This document shows, in pieces, positions 8,655-16,730 of a DNA stretch of 64,000 nt; position 1 is the first letter of the stretch, and every line of letters starts with the position of its first letter. Below the pieces are notes generated by a model. It saw only the letters and a list, made by a program, of their open reading frames with translations. It did no database searches and was not told where the DNA came from. Origin of the DNA: CAVVXN01 sp963772585 (GTDB lineage Bacteria > Planctomycetota > PLA2 > JAEUHO01); NCBI GenBank assembly GCA_963772585.1, contig CAVYXV010000009.1, positions 372,001 to 436,000 on the forward strand. Reading direction: 5' to 3'. A program made the translations under genes and the position numbers.

Positions 8655-9555
8655 CCCGCAGGGCGTGGAGGTCGGCAACCCCCTCGGCGGTCCGGTAGGG
8701 GATCTTCGCGGCGGCGAGGTCCTTGCGCAGCGTGGGCGTGCCCGGAACCGCGGCGAAGACGGGCGCGGCGGGGATCTGGCCTCCGTTTCGAGCGGCGCCA
8801 AGCGCCGTCACCGTCCCCTCGGGCAGGGGCTGGACGGCCTCGCGGCGGTTCTTGGACGTCGAGGCCCGGACCCGGAGCGTTGCCGCCTCCAGGTCCACGT
8901 CCGCCCACCGAAGCGCGGCGAGTTCGCCTCGCCGAAGGCCCGTGGTGGCCGCGACCCGGTAGAGGAGGGCACGGTGGGGGGGCGCGGCATCGAGCAGGCG
9001 CCCGAGCTCCTCGGCCGTGAGGGCACGCCGCTCCCGGCTCTTCTCGCCCGGCTGGACGGGGGCCACCTGCTTGACGGGGTTCGTGGGCCAGCGTCCCTCC
9101 CGGACGAGCCAGGTGTAGAAGCCCGAGAGGGCGAGGCGGTAGCCGTTGATCGTCCGGGCCGAGACGCCCTTGGCGACCACGCGGTCGAGCGCGCTACGGA
9201 TGGCGCCGGGGCTCACCTCGCCCAGGCGCCTGGCCTTCCCGATCAGGTCGGTCACGCGCTGGATCGTGCGTCGCACGTGCACGGGCGAGGAGCGACGACG
9301 CTGGAGCTCGCGCTCGTACTCGATGATCAGGGGCTTGGGGCTGGCGTCGGAGATGTCGTCCTCGACGGGCAGGCCGGCGGCCTGGCGTTCGAGGCGCCGG
9401 ACCAGATCGGACTCCCGCATCCGGGCGGCGCGTTGGTCGCGCACGCCCAGGGACTGGCGGTGGCGCGTGCCGGCCACGACCACGTCGGACCACCAGAGCG
9501 AGCAGTCCACGAGCTCGCCTGCGCGGTTTCGGCGCTTGGGCTTGTAGAGGCTCAC
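8467..9555 (-). CDS. int: phage tyrosine recombinase (integrase)
   Basis: A 362-residue protein starting at GTG 9555, which overlaps the DUF2924 stop codon. An N-terminal arm-binding region and a SAM-like core-binding domain (residues about 85-165, ARTINGYRLALSGFYTWLV) precede the catalytic domain. Catalytic residues are visible: Arg in TTGLRRGEL (about 205), His-x-x-Arg in DLHALR (about 295), His in LMRHSDP (about 320) and the nucleophile Tyr in NIYTRL (about 329). It is the last gene of a reverse-strand operon, 3.3 kb from the tRNA. Partial 3' copies lie at 38065 and 48374. It probably catalyses integration at tRNA-Leu, although the integrase at 33118 is an alternative. Confidence 0.92.
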   Translation of the reverse strand: MSLYKPKRRNRAGELVDCSLWWSDVVVAGTRHRQSLGVRDQRAARMRESDLVRRLERQAAGLPVEDDISDASPKPLIIEYERELQRRRSSPVHVRRTIQRVTDLIGKARRLGEVSPGAIRSALDRVVAKGVSARTINGYRLALSGFYTWLVREGRWPTNPVKQVAPVQPGEKSRERRALTAEELGRLLDAAPPHRALLYRVAATTGLRRGELAALRWADVDLEAATLRVRASTSKNRREAVQPLPEGTVTALGAARNGGQIPAAPVFAAVPGTPTLRKDLAAAKIPYRTAEGVADLHALRVTYATLLARAGVSLVQAQRLMRHSDPKLTANIYTRLRLDDGHAAVARIDLTAEGPRRVGRGP

Positions 9556-10019
9556 GCAGGCCCCCCGGCAGCCTTCGAGTCCCGGGATCGGCCCGTGAGG
9601 CCGAACCAGAGCAGCCCGTTCCAATGCGCGCCGGTGACCTCCCTGGCGATGGCCGAGAGCGAGGGGTAGAGGCGGCCCTCGAACCGGAAGCCGTCGCGGA
9701 CGACATTGACCTCGACGATGCGGTCGCCGTGCTCACGTCGGAGGACGCTTCCGATGGGGGGGATCCGCGGATCGTGCGTCTGCGCCGGGCGCCTCCTGGG
9801 TTGCAGCGCCGCGTGGAGGGCCCGGGCGAGGGCGCGGCGGGCGTTTCGACCCTCCACGTCCTCGCCCTCGACCATGCGGCGGTAGATCGCGCCGACGAGC
9901 CACGGCCGGTTGTCGGTCTTGGTCGTGCGGCCCGAGAGTTCCTCGTAGCGCCGACGCAAGTCGGGCACGGAGAGGGTGCGCAGGGCGCGGATCCGGGCCG
10001 GGAGATCCTGGCCGCTCAT
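9552..10019 (-). CDS. DUF2924 family protein
   Basis: A 155-residue protein. The N-terminal half reads LRRRYEELSGRTTKTDNRPWLVGAIYRRM; the C-terminal half carries IGSVLRREHGDRIVEVNVV, DGFRFEGRLYPSLSAIAREV and a final WNGLLWFGL. This layout is the DUF2924 family, which typically occurs beside phage integrases or recombinases. The function is unknown; a DNA-binding recombination accessory is a reasonable guess. It overlaps the genes on both sides by 4 bp, so it is translated with the integrase. Confidence 0.85.
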   Translation of the reverse strand: MSGQDLPARIRALRTLSVPDLRRRYEELSGRTTKTDNRPWLVGAIYRRMVEGEDVEGRNARRALARALHAALQPRRRPAQTHDPRIPPIGSVLRREHGDRIVEVNVVRDGFRFEGRLYPSLSAIAREVTGAHWNGLLWFGLTGRSRDSKAAGGPA

Positions 10020-10330
10020 CCGACGTCCCCCTTCCAGACGACGTTCCCGGCCTCGTCGTGGAAGGTGACGCGGACGACCTCGATGAGGGGCAGGCCCCGT
10101 TCGGCGCGGATCCTGCCGGCGATCCGCCAGACGACCAGCCGGTTCTTCGCCTCCTCGTGGGCTTCCTCCTGCGACGTGAAGATCGTCGCGTTCTCGGCGG
10201 CGACGTCGAGGCCCCCGCGAAACTGGAGGGCCAGTCCCGCGAGGTCCGTCTCGTGGCAGATGTCGGGGAGCGTGCTGTAGGGACCGGGGTCCGACACGAC
10301 CCAGATTCGGTGCTCAGGCCCGATCCGCAT
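10016..10330 (-). CDS. small phage protein of the 104-aa family, intact copy
   Basis: A 104-residue protein beginning MRIGPEHRIWVVSDPG and ending TFHDEAGNVVWKGDVG. It aligns end to end with the product of 45667 (YSTLPDICHETDLAGL versus QSTLPDVCFETDLAGL) and with fragments at 5593, 7127 and 35051. The family has no name that I know. Here it lies inside the integrase operon, whereas the other copies lie at element borders. Confidence 0.65.
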   Translation of the reverse strand: MRIGPEHRIWVVSDPGPYSTLPDICHETDLAGLALQFRGGLDVAAENATIFTSQEEAHEEAKNRLVVWRIAGRIRAERGLPLIEVVRVTFHDEAGNVVWKGDVG

Positions 10331-10589
10331 CGTCGCCTCCCTTCGAGAGCGGCCACCCGTCCGGCCCGGCGACCGTAGAGAGCGTCGTGCAGCCCGCCTC
10401 GCACGCGAGTGGACCGAGGTCCTCGGGCCACGCGCGGACGTCGTCGAGGGTCACGCGCTCGCCGGGCTGGCCGGAGAGGTCGTGGCCCGTGTAGAGGGCA
10501 CTGGCGCCCGCGCACTTCGCGCAGATGCGCCGGCCGTTGTCGGCCCAGTACACGGCGCCCTCGGCGAGGACGGGTTCGGGCGCGGTCAC
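10314..10589 (-). CDS. small protein of unknown function with CxxC (91 aa)
   Basis: GTG 10589 opens a product with NGRRICAKCAGASALYTGHD and later CEAGCTTLS, so two cysteine pairs could bind zinc. It overlaps the next gene by 17 bp and lies 11 bp from the gene upstream. No homologue is recognised; co-transcription with integrase genes suggests a phage accessory protein. Confidence 0.55.
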   Translation of the reverse strand: MTAPEPVLAEGAVYWADNGRRICAKCAGASALYTGHDLSGQPGERVTLDDVRAWPEDLGPLACEAGCTTLSTVAGPDGWPLSKGGDDADRA

Positions 10590-10600
10590 GCCCGGCGCCC

Positions 10601-10906
10601 TCACTTCGCACCGCCCTTCTCGTCGGCGCCGAGCCAGAAGCGAGGGCCGGAGACCGCGGCGTACTTCGTCACCGCCTTCGCGGCGGCCGTGAGGGTGCGG
10701 AACGCGACGTCGCCCAGTTGGAATCCGTCGGCCGTCACCTTCAGCGTGTACGTCTTGCCCTTGAACTCGCGGGTGATCGTCTTCCCGACCGCGGGCAGGC
10801 GGGGGTCGCGGGCCCTCGCGGCACGCGCCGGCTTCGCCTTGCGCTTCGACGCGGTCTTCCTGCGCGGGGCCTTCTTCTTCGTGCTGGTCTTCTTCTTCTG
10901 GGCCAT
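10601..10906 (-). CDS. Lys-rich small protein with DUF2924-like C-terminal module
   Basis: ATG 10906 follows GGAAGGAGG. The first 40 residues are strongly basic (MAQKKKTSTKKKAPRRKTAS), typical of a nucleic-acid-binding tail. The rest, VGKTITREFKGKTYTLKV then DGFQLGDVAFRTLTAAAKAV, parallels the C-terminal half of the DUF2924 protein two genes downstream, so the two are probably paralogous modules. It is the first gene of the reverse-strand integration operon ending at 8467. Confidence 0.7.
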   Translation of the reverse strand: MAQKKKTSTKKKAPRRKTASKRKAKPARAARARDPRLPAVGKTITREFKGKTYTLKVTADGFQLGDVAFRTLTAAAKAVTKYAAVSGPRFWLGADEKGGAK

Positions 10907-11125
10907 GGTGGCCTCCTTCCGGACGGGGCCGATTCCCCGCCGTCGGGACGCATGAGGGCTCGGGTGGCCGGGAGGATCCAGCTCTTCCGACCGCCCGGGG
11001 GCCTGAAACTGGGGTTCTGCCGACCACCGGACCCTCTCGTGCGAGGCCGTCAGGGAGATCGAAGGCGAACTGGGTTGCCCCAGGCCCGGCGCCGCGTCGC
11101 GCCGGGCGTGGCACGGCGCGCGACG

Positions 11126-11360
11126 GACCATCGACGCCGCATGGGGCGCGCGCCGTCGATGGTCGCCATCCGCCCCTGTTTTCTGGGCGGGACCATCGAC
11201 GCCGGCCCCTGCGGTGGTTTCCAGGGCGCTGGTACGGAGCCTTCGAGGAGTCGCCGCCGTGTGGGCGGGGGGGGCTTCGCCCCCCCGCCCCGCGCGGCTG
11301 CGAGGACTGGCGAAGACCATCAACGTCGACGCCCAGATCCTATAGGCGTCGTCGATGGTC
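11126..11360. repeat. iteron-like cluster, five copies of GACCATCGACG
   Basis: GACCATCGACG occurs on the plus strand at 11126 and 11191 and, as GACCATCAACG, at 11315. Its complement CGTCGATGGTC occurs at 11154-11164 and 11350-11360. All five are in the otherwise empty interval between the integrase operon and the helicase gene. Such an array could be a replication origin or an operator bound by an element-encoded protein. Confidence 0.65.
11263..11290. terminator. strong G/C hairpin with TTC loop between helicase and integrase operons
   Basis: GGGCGGGGGGG at 11263-11273 pairs with CCCCCCCGCCC at 11280-11290 around a short loop. It lies just past the helicase 3' end (11365), upstream of the integration operon, so it could end helicase transcripts. 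There is no T-tract. Confidence 0.45.
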
Positions 11361-11364
11361 GCGC

Positions 11365-13410
11365 TCACAGCGACGCCTCCTTGCCGGAGGGCCCAGCAGG
11401 CTCCGCAGCAGCGGCGGCGTCCTCCGCCGGCGACACGGGGGGGGATGACTGCCCTGGCGCGAGGTCCGCCGGGAGTTCCCACACGTCGTGCTTCGCGACC
11501 ACGCCGAGCACGTCGGCAGCCTCTCGCAGGATCTTCTCCGCGTGCCCCTGCGACTTCCCGCCGGCCAGGACAGCACGGCGCTTTCTGGGGCCGTCCCTCA
11601 GCGCCGCTCGCACGCAGCTCTGGGCCGCCTCGAGCTCCCGGCGATAGCGAGTTGCCGGATCCTCGACCGGTGGTGCCGTGACGGCGATGGCGGCACCGTC
11701 CTCCCCGTGCACGATGGGATCCCGCCCTTCCCCGAGAGGCTTCGGCAGGTACCTCGCCAAGCCCCATCCACCGACCCGACCATTGCCGGGGTACGAGCCG
11801 AGGGCTACGTGGACGACGTCGGGCATGCCTTCCAGGGTGCGTCGCAGGATGACGCGGCCCGGAGGCTCCTCCGTCGTCCCGTGCTGCTCGGTCCAGACGA
11901 CGCTGACGGCGGGCAGGATCCTCCTCTCGACCCCGAAGGCCCGGGGCTCGCCGGTGCGGGCGGCGGCCACGGTGAGACGTTCCATGACGCGCTGAACCGA
12001 GGCGACGACCGCCTGGCTCTCGTGCCGGGCCGGGGCGCCTTCCGCACCGCCGGGGAGTAGGTGCGGCTCGGCCAACACGTACCTGAGGAGCCCGTCGTTG
12101 TAGTCAAGCCGGACGTACCACCGGCGGTTCGCACCGCCCAGGGGAGGGGGCTCGCGCGCCTCCGCCAGCGCGGTGGCGCGTCGCGCCAGGGCGATCACGT
12201 GCTCCGGGTTGCGCCCCTCGAGGAACAGCTCCACGACCGTCGTATCCGGGTTGTGGAGGATCGCTCCGACGTTCGTGCTGGTCGCGCCGCGGATGGCCTG
12301 CGACCCCAAGATGTCGTCGAAGCTCAATCCCTCGCCGTTCCCCTTCCGCGCGTGCGCCACGATGAGTCCCACGATGCCGCGCTCGCTGCACAGCCGCCGG
12401 AGCGGATCGAAGAAGCGTACGGCGGGACCCATGTCGTTGAGGTGCTCGCCGCCCTCCGCCATCGCCCACTTCGTGAGCGTGTCCACGATGATCATGTCCG
12501 CGCCCCCCATCTCCTCCGTCGCCGCCCGCACGGTCTCGATGAGCGAGCGGCTCCCTTGCGATACCAGCGACTCGGCCTCGTAGGTGAGGAAGCGCACGCG
12601 GCCTGCCAGCACCCGGTGTGGATCGAAGAAGGTCGTGAAGTACCGCTTCGCCTCCCGTGGCGTCATCTCCGTGAGGATGAGGACGCGCTGCGCCTGCCAC
12701 CCTCTACCCAACGTCCAGGCGCCCGGGATGGGGTGCCACCCTCGAAGCGCACAGGAGGCGATGTACATGGCCAGGATGGACTTGCCGGCTTTGGGGAAGG
12801 CGAAGAGCGTCGTCAGCTCACCCATCTGGAGGACGGGGTGGACGGCCCAACGCGGCGCGATCTCTTCCTCGTCGTCGTAGGAGTACGTGAGCGGCTCCCC
12901 GGGGCGCATCGCACGCGACGGCCCCGCGCCGGCCCGGACGTCCCGGATGGCGGCCTCCAGGGCGGAAGCCACCTCCTTGGACGGTCGCCCCTCCCCGATG
13001 CTCCGCGCCGCCACTTCCTGGGCGTAGTAGAGCCGTCGCAGGTTCGTCTGCTCCAGCACGACCTTCGCGTACTGCTCCGCCAGCGCCGGGCTGAAGCCGG
13101 CCTGCGCGAGCACCGTGATGTACGCCTCCCCACCCGCGGCAACGAGCCGGCCTTGCTGCCGGAGGTAATTGCGGAGCAGGAGGGGTTGTGGGGGCGCGTT
13201 CTCGATCGCGAGCGCGACGATCCCCTCCCAGATCACTCGGTGGCGCTTGTCCGTGAAGTCATTCGCCACGAGGCCCATTGCCGCCGTGCGCTCGATCGCG
13301 GACGTGTCCTCCGAGAGCAGAAGGGACCCGAGTAGCGCCATTTCGGCTTCCGGATCCGAGGGCGGGGAGCGCTCCGTCCAGGCGGGCGGGCCGCACGGGG
13401 GGGACGTCAT
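11365..13410 (-). CDS. DnaB/RepA-type replicative helicase-like ATPase
   Basis: A 681-residue protein. Residues about 20-130 resemble the DnaB N-terminal domain (EAEMALLGSLLLSED, VIWEGIVALAIENAPPQPLL). Residues about 195-420 form a RecA-fold ATPase of the AAA_25/RepA group: Walker A FAFPKAGKS, VLILTEM, Walker B DMIIVDTLTKWA and ILGSQAIRGA. The last 150 residues are low in motifs, with a possible winged helix near the end. It probably unwinds DNA for replication of the element. It lies next to two repeat clusters and is followed by the excisionase-like gene on the same strand. Confidence 0.85.
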   Translation of the reverse strand: MTSPPCGPPAWTERSPPSDPEAEMALLGSLLLSEDTSAIERTAAMGLVANDFTDKRHRVIWEGIVALAIENAPPQPLLLRNYLRQQGRLVAAGGEAYITVLAQAGFSPALAEQYAKVVLEQTNLRRLYYAQEVAARSIGEGRPSKEVASALEAAIRDVRAGAGPSRAMRPGEPLTYSYDDEEEIAPRWAVHPVLQMGELTTLFAFPKAGKSILAMYIASCALRGWHPIPGAWTLGRGWQAQRVLILTEMTPREAKRYFTTFFDPHRVLAGRVRFLTYEAESLVSQGSRSLIETVRAATEEMGGADMIIVDTLTKWAMAEGGEHLNDMGPAVRFFDPLRRLCSERGIVGLIVAHARKGNGEGLSFDDILGSQAIRGATSTNVGAILHNPDTTVVELFLEGRNPEHVIALARRATALAEAREPPPLGGANRRWYVRLDYNDGLLRYVLAEPHLLPGGAEGAPARHESQAVVASVQRVMERLTVAAARTGEPRAFGVERRILPAVSVVWTEQHGTTEEPPGRVILRRTLEGMPDVVHVALGSYPGNGRVGGWGLARYLPKPLGEGRDPIVHGEDGAAIAVTAPPVEDPATRYRRELEAAQSCVRAALRDGPRKRRAVLAGGKSQGHAEKILREAADVLGVVAKHDVWELPADLAPGQSSPPVSPAEDAAAAAEPAGPSGKEASL

Positions 13411-13435
13411 CGGGCAACCCTCCAGGCGTCTTCCC

Positions 13436-13645
13436 CTACTCGCGGCGCTGGCGAGCGATGTAGGCGTCGAGGTCGTCGGGGTGGATGGCGACGCGGCCGG
13501 GGCTCACCCGAACGACCGGAATCGCCCCCGCCGCGAGGAGGGCCTTGAGGGTGCGGACGCCGATCGATAGTTGCGCGGCCGCCTCGGCAACGGTCCGGAG
13601 CGGACGCTGGGCGGTGGACCCCGTTGTGTTCGTGCGATCGGGCAT
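13436..13645 (-). CDS. MerR/excisionase-type helix-turn-helix protein
   Basis: ATG 13645 with AGGAGG seven bases upstream gives 69 residues. TVAEAAAQLSIGVRTLKALL, VVRVSPGRVAIHPDDLDAYI is the standard HTH_17/excisionase domain: helix-turn-helix, wing, and terminal helix. It probably acts as excision factor or early regulator of the element. The helicase start lies about 25 bp downstream. Confidence 0.85.
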   Translation of the reverse strand: MPDRTNTTGSTAQRPLRTVAEAAAQLSIGVRTLKALLAAGAIPVVRVSPGRVAIHPDDLDAYIARQRRE

Positions 13646-13762
13646 GCCCGGGCCTCCTGGTGCCCCCTCGTGCATGAGGGGGCGACGAGGGGCCAGCATG
13701 GGGGGGCGGATCGGGCGCTCCGTTGGCCCAATGGGCCATTTGGGCCCCCTGGTCCGTCAGCG

Positions 13763-15347
13763 TTACATGCGCGGTCGGCAGCGAAGGAGGCGCTCGGTCA
13801 CTCTGGCGTGGTCGGAGAGGAAGTACACGCCGCCCTCCCGAGAAACTGTGAGCGCGTTCCCGGTGGCCCGCTCGAGTCCGCGCCGCAGGTCTCGAAGGGT
13901 GTCTCGTTGGATCCTCGGGAGGCTATCACCGGAGGCCAGCTTCAGCAGGATTGGGAACGCGCTGTGCCGCACCGTCATCTGTCCTCCCCGGCTCGGGCTC
14001 CCATACGGCAACGGCTCGCCGTTGAGGACGACCTGCCGCTCACGGAGGTCGAAGATCCACTGCTCGGTCGCCTGGGCCTTGCTGTTGGGAGTCGTCTCCG
14101 CTTCGCCGTCCGACGGGACCCCTCTCGCCTCTGCATCTGCGGACCGCCCGCGAAGGACCGCATGGCCCTCGCGCACGAGATCGCTCTCCGGGAGGTCGTC
14201 TTGGAGGAAGCGCTCGACGATAGCGGTCGTCGCGGTGGGAAGCGCTCCCTCTGCTCTCGCCGCCGCCAACACCCCGCGCGCTGACAGACCGGACCTTCGC
14301 GGGCCGCCACGCTCCACGTCCCGGATCCGAGCCAGGGCGCCCAGGGCGACGGCCGCCCTGGCTCGAGCCTCCTCCGGCGTTCCCGACGCGACCTGGAGGC
14401 GATCTTGGAGGGCGTGGACCACGCGCTCGAGGTCGCGCGTCATGCACGCGGTCAGCAAGAGCGCGTAGAGCGGGTGGTCGGGTCCCACGCCGTCGAAGGC
14501 ACTGCGGATCGCCTCGGCTAGCAGACGGGAGAGGGGCCGCATGCCCTCGTAGGGGGGCGCGCCGAAGCCGAGTTCCTCCGTGACGAACTCGCCGAAGGGT
14601 CGTCGCAGGGAAGCCGGACCGCGGAAGCAGCGTGCCTCCGCCCGCGACCTCGTCGCCTCGTAGGTGCTGTTCCACTCGTGGATGTACGTCTCGAACATCC
14701 CCGCGGCATCGGCCTCGATGCGCGCGACGATCTCCTTCAGGAGAGCCCGCACGCGCTGCGGCGTGGAGCGGTCGTCGGACGCGACCGTGCTGAGGAAGTA
14801 CCCCACGTCCGAGGACGCGTGCTCTCTCAGGGAGGCCTCGCGCAGCAGGTCGGCCATGTGCGCACTGGACGGATCGTCCTGCTGTGCCAAGCACGCCAAC
14901 GCCCCTGCGAGCGTCAGTGCGAGATCCCAGAATGTGCTTCCGCCGGCACCGCTCCGCGCGTGCGAGGGCCGCCCGCGCGAGAGCGAATCGCGCGACCGAG
15001 GCGGGACGCGTGCGTGCAACCTCCTCGAGCGCCCGACGGGACAGGTCGTCGCAGTGGTAGTCGTGGGACGGATCGTGCCACTCGCCCCCGGCGCCCGGGT
15101 ACCACACGTTCCACGCCAACTTTACGGCCAAGGACACGAGGCGGGTCCGGGACCGCTCCGAGAGACCGCAGGCCTGCGCCACGGCCCGGTCGAACAGGTC
15201 GGTCCAGGTCCCCGGGCCACGCGGAAGGCTCGGCAGCGTGGAGGGCAAGGAGAGTGCGAAGAGCCCGGCCGGCCCCGCGGGGCTCGGACCCTGCCCCCGG
15301 GCCTCTTGCGGAGCGGTCTGTTTGCCGGCGGGGCGCGTGCGGGTCAT
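13763..15347 (-). CDS. large regulatory-type protein with C-terminal winged helix, frameshifted
   Basis: ATG 15347 (GAGGAG upstream) opens MTRTRPAGKQTAPQEARGQG and is coding-like to about ALARAERC. From about 14945 the coding signal continues in another frame as GGSTFWDLALTLAGALACLA through to the stop at 13763. Joined, it is roughly 528 residues. The body is alpha-helical with no recognised domain. Residues near the end (WIFDLRERQVVLNGEPLPYG, TLRDLRRGLERATGNALTVS, GGVYFLSDHARV) resemble an OmpR/PhoB-type winged helix. It may regulate replication or lysogeny. The frameshift is either an error or inactivation. Confidence 0.55.
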
Positions 15348-15491
15348 GGGGGAGCTCCTCGGAGTGCGTGGCGGAGGGGCTCAGCGGCCGTGCGGGAGCC
15401 TACCCATCCGCCGCTCACCCGGAGTGTAGTCGTCGGCTCCCCCACGTCCCCGGTGCGAGGAGGGGCGAGGAGGGGCGATGACGACGCGGCT

Positions 15492-15690
15492 GACGAACGT
15501 GACGGACCGCCCATAGGGTTCGTCAGCCTGGCGGCCGTCCTCCTAGCCCGTCGCGGCCCTTCCTCGCCCTTCTACGCCCCACGCGCTGGCCCTCGCTGAC
15601 GGACTGACGAACATGACGAACCTCTGGAACCGCTTCCTACGCGCGCGCGATACGGACTTTGGAGAGTCCGTCAGGTCCGTCAGGCTCGTC
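15492..15690. repeat. cluster of nine GACGRAC-type 7-mers in inverted arrays
   Basis: Plus-strand copies: GACGAAC 15492, GACGGAC 15501, GACGGAC 15598, GACGAAC 15606, GACGAAC 15615. Complement copies: GTTCGTC 15518, GTCCGTC 15666, GTCCGTC 15675, GCTCGTC 15684. Spacing is mostly 8-9 bp. Two three-copy arrays face each other across about 45 bp. The region lies between divergent genes (15347 on minus, 15959 on plus) and has no ORF that I trust, so it could be a multi-site operator or an origin. Confidence 0.65.
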
Positions 15691-15958
15691 ATCCATGTCG
15701 GGGCGCGTTGTGCTGGAGAGGCGTGGGTCCATCGACGTCGACCGCAGCGGCCTTGCCTCGAAACTCCGACGCTCACATGGAAGACGCGCGTACGCCATCT
15801 GCCCGAAGCGATGCCCCCTGGGGCGCGCACGTGCAACAAGATGCGCGGACGTGCATCCTGGGGCGAGGAGGTGCAAGGTGGACCATCCATGCACACAACC
15901 ATAGTCTGAGCAGATCTCGTCGGCGCGTGATCAACGACGTGGCGTGTAGAATGGACGC

Positions 15959-16291
15959 GTGCCGCAGAAGCCGCCCACCTTCCGTCCCCACGCGCGCGAC
16001 CGGTCCGTTTCGGATCGCACCTACAAGGCCCATCGGATGCGATCGGAAGACGGCGCATGGCTCGTCCGCGTCCGCAGCGGGAGACGTTGGCGACGGCTCC
16101 GGCGGTGGATCCTCGCGCACCATCCGATGTGCGAGGACTGCAAGCGCCACGGCGTCACGCGTGCGGCGGAACAGGTCGATCACATCGTGCCGCTCAAGGA
16201 CCGGCCGGACCTCGCGTTCGAGCCGTCGAACCTGCAGGCTTTGTGCGTGCCTTGCCACGCGAGGAAAAGTGCCAAGGAACGCAGCGAATGA
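15959..16291 (+). CDS. phage HNH endonuclease
   Basis: A 110-residue protein from GTG 15959. The core is CEDCKRHGVTRAAEQVDHIV, then FEPSNLQALCVPCHARKSA: two CxxC zinc pairs around the DH/N/H of the HNH motif. HNH proteins of this size just upstream of terminase genes assist DNA packaging in many tailed phages. This is the only complete copy; truncated relatives occur at 8134, 37756 and 48064. Confidence 0.92.
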   Translation: MPQKPPTFRPHARDRSVSDRTYKAHRMRSEDGAWLVRVRSGRRWRRLRRWILAHHPMCEDCKRHGVTRAAEQVDHIVPLKDRPDLAFEPSNLQALCVPCHARKSAKERSE

Positions 16292-16479
16292 GGGGTTTGG
16301 AGGCCAAATCCGAGGGGGGGGATAGGCTCATCTCTAGGCGCGCGACGCACGCGAGCGCGCGCCAAGGCGAGCGGGAAAACTCACGGGTTTCGGGAAAACG
16401 CGCGAAACCCCGCCCCGAGCCCGGATCCATGCGGGTCGGACCGGGGCCGTTCGGGGCCCGCCAGGAGGGCGCCAAGGCC

Positions 16480-16728
16480 ATGATCCGGGTCCCCCTCACC
16501 CGCGCGAAGGCGACGCTCTGGGCCTGGGTCCGCGGCGTGGAGCGGGGCGGCGACGTGGTCGTCCTGACCCGCCGCGGTCGTGACGTGGCCGCCCTCGTGC
16601 CGCTCTCGACGGCGCGGGCGGCCGAGCGGATCCGCCGCGACGGAGCCCGCCTCGCCGAGGCCGCCGAGGGATTGACCGATCCCGCGGAGACGGCCGACTC
16701 CCTGCCCGCCGCCCCGGGGGGGACATAG
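16480..16728 (+). CDS. Phd/YefM-like antitoxin-type protein
   Basis: An 82-residue product from ATG 16480 (AGGAGG upstream). MIRVPLTRAKATLWAWVRGV followed by VVVLTRRGRDVAALVPLS matches the prevent-host-death fold, a DNA-binding antitoxin domain. No toxin gene follows: the next gene is the methyltransferase. It could be an orphan antitoxin or a phage regulator. The frame is open further upstream but has no better start. Confidence 0.65.
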   Translation: MIRVPLTRAKATLWAWVRGVERGGDVVVLTRRGRDVAALVPLSTARAAERIRRDGARLAEAAEGLTDPAETADSLPAAPGGT

Positions 16729-16730
16729 CC

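Noticed and set aside
16480..16728. Complete toxin-antitoxin module
   Set aside because: A Phd-like antitoxin is visible but no adjacent toxin; the next gene is a methyltransferase.
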